From NCBI GenBank assembly GCA_050084515.1, contig CM114271.1, forward strand, positions 17,236,001 to 17,300,000: DNA of 64,000 bases. The letters are read 5' to 3'. This document shows, in pieces, positions 10,081 to 22,514 of this stretch. Within the stretch, counting starts at the first letter, position 1. Each line of letters starts with the position of its first letter. Origin of the DNA: Blasia pusilla. Its lineage: Eukaryota; Marchantiophyta; Marchantiopsida; Blasiales. A model generated the notes under the pieces. That model had not been told where the DNA came from, did no database searches, and saw only the letters and a program-made list of their open reading frames with translations. Made by a program: the position numbers and the translations under genes.

Positions 10081-12840
10081 ATTTTCAAGTTTGGCTTATA
10101 TTTAGAGCGACCAAGTATTTTTAGATTGGTTATTCATCTCCAAAATGAACAAATTCTACATTCTCATGCTAATGATCCATTCGAGACCATTTTACAAAGA
10201 CGCAAGGATACAATTCTAATGGTATGGTTTGCAACCAACCATTTAGATTCATCAACAAAAAAATATCTATATGTTGATTATCCTTCACATTACATATGGA
10301 AAAATAAAATGTGTCACAGGCATAACCAAGCATAACATGGTTGTGATCATCCTATGGGGCGCTTATATCTGACTTGTTTAGGTATGCATTTTCTACAATA
10401 GTGCATATCTTAAGCAAACCATTCTTTACTTTCCATTGCAAAGTTCATGCATAGATTTTGCATATGCGCTTTGTTTCCTTAAATAACGTTTCATAAATTG
10501 TAGGAAATGGTGAATGTCATTAGTTGTGATTGCTTCTTCATCACATTCGAGGTGCAACTACATATGCAGATTTGAGGATTCTGCATGGAGAAATCTATCT
10601 AACCTTCAAAAAGGCTGCTATTCAATTAGAACTTTGACAGGATGATAGGGAGGTAATACTTGGCTTGCAAGAAACTTGGAGGTTAATCGCTTTGTCAACT
10701 CTTTGCTATAATTTTGGCTTATAACACACCATCTACATATCCAAATTCATCTTACCAAAGATTTGAGGAAAAATGTACATATAATTTTTCCTCCTATAAT
10801 CAACTTTACGTCTCCATGTAATTTGCATTATTTTAAATGTCTTTTATGGTAAATCCAAGCCTTTTTGTGCACAGATAACAAGACTTTAAGATATTCCTTG
10901 GAATGCAGAGATCATCAATTCTACTTTGTTCCATGTTCTAAACCATTTGGAAGACCAAGGGAAGGGATTGTCAAACTTTCTAAACATGCCCCAATCCATT
11001 TTCCACGAACAAACCTTCCCAATTTCGCATCTTGAGAAAGAAAGAGATCTTATATAATATAAAAGAGTTATATGAAGAAGCTATCCATGGAGAGACATTA
11101 TTGAATTTAGGGAAACAAGTTTTTTGAGATGGGGTGCATGAACAACTTTAGAACTTGAGTGAAGATAACCCACTTTTGATAAGGACATGAAAGCTTACAT
11201 CATTCATTACTTCTCTCATATTCTTCATGTAGAGTATCATTATTTTTTTCTTACATAAAACCTTCATCGTGTCTTTGTAAGAAAAAATATTTTTTTATTG
11301 ATAGTCTTGAACGCTTGGTGGGACTGAAAAAATATTTCTATACAATCTCCTACTCAAAAGTATTTGGGGTCAAGGAGATATTGTATAGGTTATTGCCTCA
11401 TGATCCAAGATAGTGGCTTTATTTTTGGAAGGAGTTTATAGAATTTATTCTTGCTTCAAGATTTTGATCAACATTGATGAAAATTCCACCTGCAAGTATG
11501 AACCAATATCTATTATTGCCTATACTTCTATCCAATAGATTACTTTCTTTACTTCATTCCATCCATGACAAGATATCAATTGACTCATTACCTCTTGCAG
11601 GATCCTTGTTATTAGTAATCAGGTATGTGCCATCCAAATCTCTAAGCTCATCATATGGGACGAGGCAATTATGACTGATCATCAATCATAAATTGCAAGA
11701 TATCATAAGATATGCGTATCCTCATTTAAGAGAGTTACCACTCAGTGAAAGCATATTGGTTTTTGTGGAGATTTCCATCAAGTCCTTTTCCTTGTTTGTC
11801 ATGCATATCATCTGCAAATTGTGCAAGCCACATTTAAGAGATCCCTTTTATGATCTTATATGAGGGTGATGAAACTTACCACGAATTTGAGAGTCCAAAA
11901 TTTGGAAGGTATCATTCTTTCTTTCTTTCTTCTTTTTAGTTTTTGGTAATTGAAAACGTACCAATTTGAGAAATTTTTCTATATATGTAAAGTTCTTTGG
12001 TTCCACATATACAGATCCTACACATGCCTATCAAGAAGAGTTTGCAAATTGGTTGTTGCAAGTTGGAGAAGGTCGTCTTCCTTTACATAAGGAATTAGGG
12101 GATGATATGATCTTTAAGAAAAATATCAAGGATCTCATATATAAATCTCATGAATATATTCTATGAAATAATAATTGATTGTCAACCATTCCATGACATT
12201 ACTTTCTTGAGGGATATCACTATTTTAACACTTAGAAATTGAGATATGGATCATATCAATACCAAAGTTATGTCCCAATTTAAGGTAACTTTTTTATTGC
12301 ATATTTTTGCACCCATTTTTGTTACTCTATGAAAATGATATGTACCTTTAATATAATTTTATATCTTATATAGAAGAGCATATTTATCTTAATGCAGATT
12401 CTGTTTTAGATGAGGGGATGTCTCATGTTTATCCCACGGAGTTTTGGAATATTAGTTTACCTTTTGGATAACCGCCACATTCTTTCCTAAAGATAGGGGC
12501 ACCAATGATGTTATTACGAAACATAAATGGAGCAAAAGAACAAGCTTATGGGACACGATTGATCATGGATACCAATATTATTACAAGTAGAAATATTGGA
12601 GATCGGATTTTCATCCCACACATTCTTTTGATTGCATATGACTTTAGCTTACTTTTAAATCCTCATAGATTTCATATTTTTATTTATCCTTTTTTTTTTA
12701 TGACTATTGATAAATCTCAAAATCAAAATTTACAACAAATTAGAATCTACTTACCAAGATTTATATTCTTTTATGGACAATTATATGTTATTTTATCAAA
12801 AGAGCATGTACTAGAAATACGATTCTTATAATTACTTGTA
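10081..12840 (+). pseudogene. Degenerate Helitron helicase (C-terminal half)
   Basis: Scattered but ordered blocks of a Helitron PIF1-type helicase (5'-3' helicase half of the rolling-circle transposase) appear on the plus strand in several frames. They are: 10126-10335, INNER block ending YLYVDYPSHYIWKNK; about 10540-10680, HIRGATTYADLRILHGEIY and LTFKKAAIQLEL; about 11645, IWDEAIMTD (Walker-B-like DEA); 11990-12165, EEFANWLLQVGEGRLPLHKE; 12505-12620, APMMLLRNINGAKEQAYGTR then GDRIFIPHI; 12690-12830, MTIDKSQNQNLQ then FYGQLYVILSKEHV. The last two correspond to the C-terminal helicase motifs (LLRN...G.R and T..KSQG.T...Y.ALSR). Stops and frame changes between blocks show it is decayed. The Rep half is not seen upstream, and this copy is opposite in orientation to the one at 0-2.8 kb. 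Confidence 0.85.
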
Positions 12841-12867
12841 TTACAAGAATTGCATTTCTAGTACATG
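12805..12867. repeat. 27-bp near-perfect inverted repeat (foldback)
   Basis: Arms beginning CATGTACTAGAAATACGATT and its reverse complement at the other end match at about 24 of 27 positions, with a 9-bp loop. It overlaps the very end of the Helitron helicase coding relic. It may have arisen from copying of that terminal coding sequence in inverted orientation. Confidence 0.75.
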
Positions 12868-14330
12868 ATATCATACATATCGTACCAATAAGAAATTCTT
12901 TATAGTTAATATAAATAATCTCTTTAAATCAAGTTGATTTTTTCTATTACTAATTTTTACAATAAAAATCATGCATATGCGTGCTAACCAAGTTCGAAAG
13001 AGGGATAATGAAATCAAATCCCACTAGTGTAAGCATTAGTTTACATTACCCCCATAATTAAATCTCACATATAATCTTAAATAGATTTGAAATGATGTTA
13101 TTGGTTGAAAATGCAAAGGATTATGTGGCATGAAAAGAGGAGAGGAGTTTGTAAAATGAAAAGGCATCGTAATAATGATATACTAGATAGCATGTTTGTG
13201 CAATCATTTTTTTGTAATTTCATAATATTTTTTATTTAAAAATTTAAGTATATTTTTCTTATTAAGTATTAGAGGAGAAATAAAATTAAACTTTAAAAAA
13301 TTAAACTCCTTGTTGAAAATTTAAATAATAATCAACTCTCGTAAATAGTTTAAAAATAAGTTTTTCGAGTGAAATAATTTTCTTTCTCCACTAAAATTCA
13401 TTTCTATTTCCAAAAATATCAAATCTGAATTAATCTTATTTATTATTATTACTTTTAATTTTCCTTAAATTTTTTTAATATAATTTCGATCTTCTTAAAT
13501 CTTCAAAGCGTAATAACAATCCACCTTTCTAAGTAATTCCGTTCTTAAATTGAAATTAAAATGAAATCCCACCCCACTTAATAATTCCACCTTTTCCATA
13601 AAATAGAAAAAACATGTATTGCTTCTTTAATGAAATTAAATTTCTTTTCCTTTCAAATGTGAATTAACGGAAAATATTTTATATTTTTTTTATTTTATTT
13701 TTTTAAATATATTCTTAGTTATTATAATATAAAATATTTTCTATATTAAATAATAAGAAAAACGTGTTAATATTTTTTTAATCTTATATTTTGATCTCCC
13801 ATCAAGTATGAATAAAAAAATAAAATTAGAATTATTTTGTAAATTTTCAATAACCCTATTATTTTATCTTATTTTATTTCTAGATCACAAATTATAATAT
13901 TAATTATTATCTTTTTAAAAGGCATACATTTTCTTCCACTTAAATTTATTTTTTATAATTATTTTCTTATTATTTTATATTTTCATTTTATTGTAGATAT
14001 GATCGCCAAATCTGTATTATCATGAAAAAACGCCTTCTTGATTTACGAACACCCTATATTTGACGAGTAACAATATCGAAATTTCACATGATATGGACAA
14101 CATCATCCTTCCATCATTCTTTTCCTTTCACGGACTACTAACTCTTCAAATAATTTTTTCATTTCATCTCACATGCACCTTATTAGTATATTCTCTCTCC
14201 TCACAAAAGGAAGTCCAAAATATGAACATGATGGCAATCTCACCAGACAAATGGATAGAAGATTAAGTGGATATGGAAGCGAAGAACTGTTACTCCATTT
14301 CTAACTTGATATACATAGTGGTATCTACGG
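12868..14330. other. Very AT-rich spacer
   Basis: Dominated by A/T homopolymers and TTTTAT/AATAAT words, with no coding frame above background. The composition changes abruptly at about 14,340 where a mid-GC island begins. Confidence 0.6.
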
Positions 14331-17300
14331 CAAAGACTTTGCAAGGGTGTCACGATAATTCGCGTCTGCACGCGAAAGAATTACCGGTGACTCGATCGCT
14401 CCGGCGCTTCCGACCGGCCTCCCTGCCTGTCTCCAAGGGATGTGCCTGCGGTACCGGCCACGGAGTCCCGGAGGCTTCGGCACTGCGTGAAAACCGAACA
14501 CGGCATTGTGCGTCCGTGAGTGAGATAAGTTGATTTTCCCAAGCGCCGCGATCTTCGTGATGGCTTGTGCTTGTACCCATGGTTGCCACCACGAAGTTCA
14601 CGGCGATCGGAACATGGGGAGCGTCCACCTGACTCCACCATACCCTGGGATGGCCCAAGTTAATAGTCATGATCATGAGCTAGGGTTCCAATGCGCTCTT
14701 TAATTTCTTGTGGATTTCGAGCGTACGTAGTACGTACGTGCCATGGCACGAAAAGCGCGGGTATCTCTTCCGGTGATTCGATGGAGCTCTAACTTCTAAG
14801 GCCAGACAGAGACGCTCCGACAGAGACAGACCGACCAACTGACCTGCGGAGGTTCGCTTATCCCAATAACATTGAGAGTAGACCTCTCCTCTCACATTAA
14901 GTCACGTGAGTGGATGGCTTCTTCCCTCGGCTACGCTCCTGCGGCATTTCTCCTCCGTTCGACCCGTCGACTCGCTCCTCACAATTAGTTATGGAACGAG
15001 TTTCCAAGGGGCTGCCGAAGGTTCACGGTCGGATCGGATTCCTAGAAGCCATCCGCGGCCTCGGATTGCGGTCAGGACTCAGGAGTTCACAGTTTTCGAG
15101 CACTTTTCAAAATAGACGCGATTCCCGAATCCCGAATTTAACGAGATTCCCCGGTTTGGTCTTCTCTCGGCGTACATCTCCTTACGCTGCTCGAATCTCG
15201 ATTCTTCTACCGCATCCCACGGCCTTCGGAATCATACGAAACTGCGTGGTGTGGCAATCGCGAACAAGTGTTAGCAAGAGGACTGCAGCCGAGGCGCGTC
15301 GGGGACTCGACTACAAGGGAGCGGGGCTAGCCAGCTAGCACCACGTTCGTCAGATTAAGCACTGCTGAGAAGTTTTGAGAAAGTTGAGCCTACGGATAAT
15401 TACGCAGATATGTGAAATGATGATGGTGAGTGGACCGTGTACTATCATCGGCTGCGGATTTTTGTGACCTCGTGGAGGAAATTCGGTGCTCTCATTTTTG
15501 GCGCATTTTTGCGCAGGTTCTTCTGCGTCCGCCACTTGGTTTCGATCAGACAAAACTGTTAGCACCGGTACGATCCTTGAGTGAAGAGCGCGGATCATGT
15601 CGACGCCTGCAGATCACTTTCCTGCACGCGCTTTGCTTCCAGTCGCATCAATCGACCAATTCCTCGTAGCCTTACTTCCAGCCTTTACAACTATTCATCA
15701 GTACATACTCTCATGTACTCCATGTGTACAACAAAGATGCTGGCTCCGCCGCGCGAGCGAGAGAGAGAGGGCAGCAAGACCCTTGTGCAGGGTCCCACAG
15801 CACATGGAGCGCTACGTCATATCCACCACCACACCATCAACGGCCTCCAATTCAATGGCTGGTGCGGCCGCTCCACCCGCCCATCAGACCGTACGTAATC
15901 CACCCGTACGTATTCTGCAATGGATGCAAATTTGTCGTGGCCAGAGGTCTTAATGAGGTCACATATGATATGAGCGTCCACTAACTACAGCAGAACTTTC
16001 CGGAGTCCAGACTCCAGAGTCCAGACTACCTCTATCGATGATGGAAGGTCCGCTCCACATCACAGCATCTATTTCAGGTGCAGTCAATCAATAAAATCAG
16101 GAAATTCACTACAGCGACAAGAACTGTGCGTCAAAAGGAGGCCACCACACCCGATCTATGACAGGCTTGTCCGTGACGGAAAATCATAACCGATTCGAGC
16201 ATGAGTATGCTGTGATCCCAACATTATACTACAACGCTGCAATGTTATGCCATGAATCCAGCGGTTCGTCGATCCGGATACAAATTCATCGCTTGATGTA
16301 TTCACTAAGAATCATACGTATTCTTTCTTTGGTGACAGCAACAATTGTGGCGAAAACTCTCGAGGTTTCCTTGCAAAGTTGGAGGTCAGGATTTTTTCGA
16401 TACACGTGATGCGTATTCGTAGAGTTCAAAGACGGACAGAGTTCTGGATGTCAAGGGAAGAGAAGATTGGATTGAAACTCACCGCTTACATAGAACTGAT
16501 CGAAAATCCAAAGCTCTCGATCTACGCCTGCAAATCATTATGGCTCAAGGGAACTCATGACTCGCGTCCTTCACATTAATTCCTTCAAGACATCGAGGTG
16601 ATCTAGAAAAATGGTAATGGTGGATGATCTCTCCTGGCTCAAGGCTGGGTCCGATATTCCCGGTTATCAGGCTCGATCCGTCCACTGTTAACGTGTCTCG
16701 AGTTCAAGACAAAGAAGTCAAAGATCGACGATGGAATTCGAAACCCGGCAAGCTTCAATTTCAAGAAGGTGAGGATCGGAAGAAGACAACGGGTTCTTGT
16801 TCCAAGTGCGCGATTTCCGATCCGCAGAGAGCGTTCTCCGTGAACATCGTTAAGAAGACAGTGGCCCAAGCTCTCTTTACAATTGGTACGATTGACATGT
16901 GTACGTCCTCCATTTGTGTCAGTTGTAGATAAGTACTTCGTGGAGATGAGTGCCCGCGCCTGCGCGCAAGTGGCAGATCACTAGTCCTGAAGGAAGTCGG
17001 TGATCGCGCGCCAGTAACTGAGCTGGAATTCAGGAGGGTTCAGTGTACGTGCACTTCCTTGATAGGAGCTTGGCATTTTGGCCGGGGGACTCGGGTGAAA
17101 AGAATTTCGCTTACTGGGAATGCGCGCCATGAAGTCCAACTTTGTCGAGGAAGAAGTCTAGCGACAATCATACGTTTGGATTGGAAGCAAGCGAGGTTGG
17201 AAAAGAACTTTTGCGAGCTAGGTCCCTTAAATAAAGGGCCCGCTGAGCCTGGGCAGCAACCATCGTCGCCAATCAGTAAAAGAGGTAGAAAACTGAAGCA

Positions 17301-20215
17301 GATTGATGTGGGGATGTCTCCGATCATAGAAAAGTGAAAGGTAGGTTTGTACCTTTCTCGAGCGAGACGATCGCCTGCCCGCAATGGTTGGTACGAAGCA
17401 CTTGGCATCCTTTTCTCCCCGCAATTATTTCCTCCTCAATCATGGATTGTTATGGTTGTCATCTCTTCAGGAGGCGCATCCATTACGTTGGGACCACACA
17501 TCAATGACATCTTTTTCGTATGATCCATCATTGCAGTTGTAGTGGAACTGCGTTTTGGTTTCAAGACACGTAGAGTACAAACTGCCCCGTACTAGCTATC
17601 GAAGAGCTTCATTTCCTTGAAATCAGCGCCAGCGTACGTCCGTGCGTCGACGTCCTTCGTCTCCTTCAAACAAGCGAGGCCGAAAACTTTCCGACTCCCC
17701 GAACGCCATGATTCGTTTCGATGTTTGCGATCACCATCCAGCATCCCGGCCATTGCGCGGACGTGCGTCCCCTCTCCTGCGGATTCGGTGGTCACAGGTC
17801 TCATGCATTTGGATACATTTGAACGTTATCACGACATTTACATGTAAATTCAAGACTAATCTGGCGCCGACACCAAACCGAGTAATCTATCGCTGTACAT
17901 CGTGAATACATGTGGACGGTATCACCTTTCCACTCAAGACCAACTGTACTTCCAAATCTTTGACCCCACCCCGAGATAACTAGGCTGTTCCGGGGATATG
18001 GCCGTAAACGGGACATAGATTTAATGAAAGTTAGTGTGTCGTGAGCGCCTCTAATCGTGGGATGAAGTTCTTCCGAGGTCGTTAACGTTACATTGTAGGT
18101 CGGAAGGACCGGATATTGAAGATTGAGGATCGCAAGACGGACTGCATACAAACTGAGGCATGCAGCGATTCTCGCAGTGGTGGTATGGTAGTTGAAATCA
18201 AATAGTGCATATTATGTGAGCGAACACATCGTCAAATAGTAATGATTTCTCGATAGTCACGGGGCTGATCACCCTCGTTTTGTTTTGAATTTCAATAAAG
18301 TCCCTGCGCGGATCGGATCAAGCATGCATAGCATAAAACAAATGCTTGCATGACAAGTTCAGAACGTGAGTGGCGGTGACTTGAAGTGAACTTACACTGC
18401 CTCAGAATTAGAAATTGTCAACGTTCCCGTCTATGGTATCCCTGGAAGACAAATGAGTACCACTCATAGTCTTAAACACCTTGATTCTTTGTATGTAGTC
18501 GGGTGTAAAAATGGATCGCTAGAATGTTTGAAAATATGAGTCCGACCGTCATTAGCATCAAATTCGGTGGGAAAGTAGAATGAAATCGGGATGAGGAAAC
18601 AAAATAAAACGACTCGTTTCACTGTCCGTTGTCGAAGGGTAAAACCACCATGCATCTGGCATGCGGCGGAGGGAAGAGTTGCGGTTAGAGTACGGATAGC
18701 GCGGTACATATGTCGAGGTGAGCTATGAGAAAGAAAGAGGAAGAGATGAAATCATTAATGTTTGAAGACTATGAGATCATGATAGATCAGCACTCTTTTC
18801 CTTCCATGTGATGACATGAACGAGAATATCCGGAAGAGGAGGCGAAATAATCCTCGTAGTTTAGAAAAAGGTGATGCATGTGACGATTCCAGATAGACTT
18901 CATGGATGAGGGGATCCTCATGCGTGTATATATCGATGGGATGAACAAGTAAAAAAAACCGTGAAAGATCCGGGAATCAAGGGATCCTGCCGGATTCAAT
19001 TTAAATCCAAGGTCATGACATTCTCATGTAAGTAAAACATTACAAGGAGTTAGATTGGTCCGAAATCTCAGGGGATGACACATGTGACAAACTGTGGTCA
19101 CTGCAAAACAGTACTGGATACTTTACAACATTAGTACAATCCCAGATGAGCTTAAGAATCGAACCTGAGTGAAGCAGGCCACAGAGAGCGTGAATGAATG
19201 TGTGTCGTTACAAATGTACTCGGCCTAGCAACTGGGAGTAAGCAGAAGTCGCAGGCCAGAAAGTAAGATTTGCTACCTTCTTATGATCATCAACGTTGGA
19301 GCATTGAACTGCAATATGGCAGCCGGATCCGGATCGTAAGTTGATGTCACCTCCGCTCACTAAACTGAATTCGCAAGATTTCAGTTTCTGTGTAACGCAT
19401 AATACGCATGCTATGATACACACTCTGCGCGTATATATGCACCAATGAGGTGGTTCGTGCGGGCACGCCTGGCTTCCAGCTATCTTCCTGACCCTGGCCC
19501 CGTAATTAGCAGAGACTGCCATGTTGCCCATTAATCACAGATCGACCACCCCGCCAGTCGCTCATCATTACGAGACACAGTTCATATCAGTCTGCGGATT
19601 TCAGAGACCAAACGCTGGCCCTGCTCCTGCCTTATTGTCGGAGTCGACTCATAGTCAGGGACGGGACAGAAGCGCATCCTCATTATATATTCGACAGAAG
19701 ATAATTTACCCTAAAGCGCGCTCCACACCGACTCCGGTCCCCCCTACTTTTGTTCAACGTACACGTACACGATAGGCTTGGACTTGGAGCATCTCAGTCA
19801 GGGCAGCGCTGAGGTCTTGGGACATTCGCACACGCTTTCCGATAACCCCTACGACGTTGTCTGCTCAGCGAGAGTGCAGCGCACATCCACCTGAGATGCT
19901 GCGATCATCCCCATTCCATGGCGAGATGTCATCTGGATCTCCAAAAGACACACTCGCGATTTCACCATTCTCCAACTCCGTTCTGTGGTTTCCAACTCCT
20001 TGCCACATCTCGATTTTCATCTCGTCGAAGCAGCGAACCCGCCCTAATTTGTCACTCCCCTGCGTGCGAATGAGAAACTCACACATCCATTTCATAATTC
20101 GATTATTTCGTTACATCCATGGTTTTCTCTATTCCTTGCAATGTGTCGATCTTCCCGCGGCAGCGAACTGGCCCTATTTCATCGATCCCACCTTTGAAAA
20201 TCAAACTTAGAGGGT
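14331..20215. other. 5.9-kb mid-GC island, no recognised gene
   Basis: A contiguous block of intermediate GC with frequent CpG words such as CGTACGTACG (14,718-14,740; 15,888-15,912), embedded between very AT-rich flanks. Its longest frames are a plus-strand 142-codon frame at 14,910-15,338 and several of 80-120 codons. None shows a domain I recognise, and both strands have similar frame density, so I do not call a gene. Local repeats include GGAGTCCAGACTCCAGAGTCCAGACT at 16,004-16,029, which is a short tandem of AGTCCAGACTCC words. It could be a unique non-coding or regulatory block, a long non-coding RNA locus, a gene with short exons, or an old insertion. Confidence 0.4.
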
Positions 20216-20292
20216 GCAATCCTTGAAAGGGTGCGTCTAGTATAAATCTATATAAACAAAAGGGTTCGAGTGTTGAAACATTTCACTTCATG

Positions 20293-20640
20293 AAAAGGAG
20301 TTTAATTGAGAGGACACATAAGGGAAAGGAGGAACCCAGGTTTATTATTAAAATTTGAAGATCACCTTAGTAGGCATAAGTAAATGAACATTTATAGAGG
20401 AAGGAGTTCAATAAGAGGACACACGGGAAAGGAGGAACCCAGGTTTATTATTAAAATTTGAAGATCACCTTAGTAGACAAAAGTAAATGAACATTTCACG
20501 AGAAAACATAAATTATTGTGTTGGACACATTTCACTTTTAAGGAAAAGGAGTTCAATTGGGTGGAGAAAAGAAGGGAGGAGTAGAGGCTTATTAAAATTT
20601 GAAGATCGCCCTCTAGTAGATATAAATAAATCAACATTTT
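20293..20640. repeat. Three-copy ~110-140-bp direct repeat
   Basis: Units start near 20293, 20400 and 20543 with AAGGAGTT[T/C]AAT. The first two share AGGAACCCAGGTTTATTATT and TTTGAAGATCACCTTAGTAG almost exactly; the third is more diverged. They lie at the right edge of the mid-GC island, where the sequence returns to AT-rich. Confidence 0.75.
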
Positions 20641-20804
20641 AAGAGAAAAAAGGAATTCTTATCTCTATGATGAGTGTAATTTATATTATTAGCTAGAGAT
20701 ATTATAATGAGTGTAAAATTTATAATATTATCATTTCATTTTGTAAACTCGTCTCCTCTTGATATTTGGTATTTTATTAAATATTTTATTTAAAATTTAA
20801 ATAA

Positions 20805-21045
20805 AATGGCACAATGGCATGTTCGGGTTGGGCCAGGCTGGCCAACCCACCATGTGCAAGCCCTATGTAGGCATAGCTGCGGGCCACAAAACCGGTGTGG
20901 GCTCGGCCAGCCCGAGTGCCCGCCACGGGCTCGGCGGGCTCCGCCGCTCTAGGGCCCAGCTGCGATGCGGGATGTCGGTACTCGGGCATGTGGCGTGGAC
21001 ATGTTTGGACTTGTCCATCTCCGTATAACCTTGCTCTTGACACAT
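20805..21045. repeat. GC-rich GGACA/TGTCC repeat family, copy 2
   Basis: A short GC-rich block with GGGCTCGGCC, GCGGGCCACAAAACC and a right-end module TGGACATGTTTGGACTTGTCC ... TATAACCTTGC. That module is the reverse-orientation terminal module seen at 26.9, 39.4 and 42.7 kb. No gene. Confidence 0.6.
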
Positions 21046-22514
21046 TTCCTTTTAATTATCCAATAGAATCGCTCGTTGTCTGAGTTAATAAGATTGTTCA
21101 AGTTTCATTGTACACTTTGGATGGGTAATTCAAAATTATAAATTATTTTCAATACTAGTACTAGTTATCATAAAGAGGCCTCTAGCAAGACATCTTTAGT
21201 AGAAACTTTCTTGTATGATCACTAGTAAAAGTCCATTGGAGATTGGTTGTTGAAAGGGTAAAAGTAATGTGATCTCTTCCAACCAATACACTCACAAGAC
21301 AACACGTGACCTTATGCACAATATCGTGAATGGATATGATCATAAGGATCCTCTTTCTATATTATATATACATCTCACCCCCAATCGGCCAATTACTATA
21401 ACATACATGTCAAGAGTGGGGTGAAGATTGGCTTTTAATAAATTTAAATAATTATTGAATTTCTCATATCATTTTTTTACCTTTTATTTTTTAAAATATT
21501 TCAGTTTTTTCTGAAAAAAAATTTTATATATGATATGTTGGACCAAAAGGACATTTGAGTTCTTTGAAGAGGACCATCCATTTTTTATTCATCTAAAGAG
21601 AGTGATTTTAAACAATTACTTTAAAATTGACCTTGTGAGTCTTGATTTGTTGAAACGTTATTATTTTCTAGTTCCCTTTTCTTATTGAGGATTCCATTTT
21701 ATTTTTCTTCCCCTCTTATTGAGAAATTTTTTGAAGGGAATGAAATTTCATGAACTCCTCTCTTGTTACATTCTTAAGATTTTGTAACTTTCTTTCTCCC
21801 TTCGCTAAGTTTTCAAATTGAAAATTTTATATCTTTATCTTTCCCATTCCTTCTTCAAAATTCTCCATCCCCTTCAGTCTCCCATGCAAAATTAAGAACA
21901 AATTTCCATATAAGTAAGAAAATAGGTGTCAGACCAATGATGGGGTGTCCAATTTAGGATCAAATATTTCAGATGAAATATATGGTATGGAATTTAAGGG
22001 AAATTTTTGAGAAAATTTATGGAATATTTTGATTTGATTTTTCAACGTAGTAAAAAAAAGGTGTCATATCAAACACTTGGATGTCCAATGAAAAATTTGC
22101 AATTAAGTATGCATGAAGTTTTAAAAAAATTATCGAATATTCAGTTTATGCAAAACCTTGCATAAAATTATGAGCATTTGTATTGGAGATTCTAAAGCTC
22201 TTTAGTTTCAAGTGGTTGGTTTGAAGAACATATTCAAATCTATTAGTAAGTCTTAATTTTTAATTTAAGGGAATTTCTATTTAGTGTCCACTTAGTGGAC
22301 GGTTTATTATCTTTAGTTTATTAAAACTAAACCTTTAAGAAGATTTTCTTCTTATATTGAATATTTTATGTAATATTTCTATGTATGTCCATTAAAACAA
22401 GCTTTCATTTTGTTACTGTGAAATTAATTTATAACAAAGAATCATTGAGTCACTCAAAATGGTCAAATATTTTAGAGGTAAGTATCAATCGAGGCTACAT
22501 CGAAACACAAAAAT
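21046..22514. other. AT-rich spacer
   Basis: AT-rich non-coding DNA. No recognised domain or structured repeat apart from homopolymer runs. Confidence 0.5.

Noticed and set aside
14910-15338. 142-codon plus-strand frame
   Set aside because: Ser/Arg-rich translation without a domain; a second overlapping plus frame is equally open, so coding is not supported.
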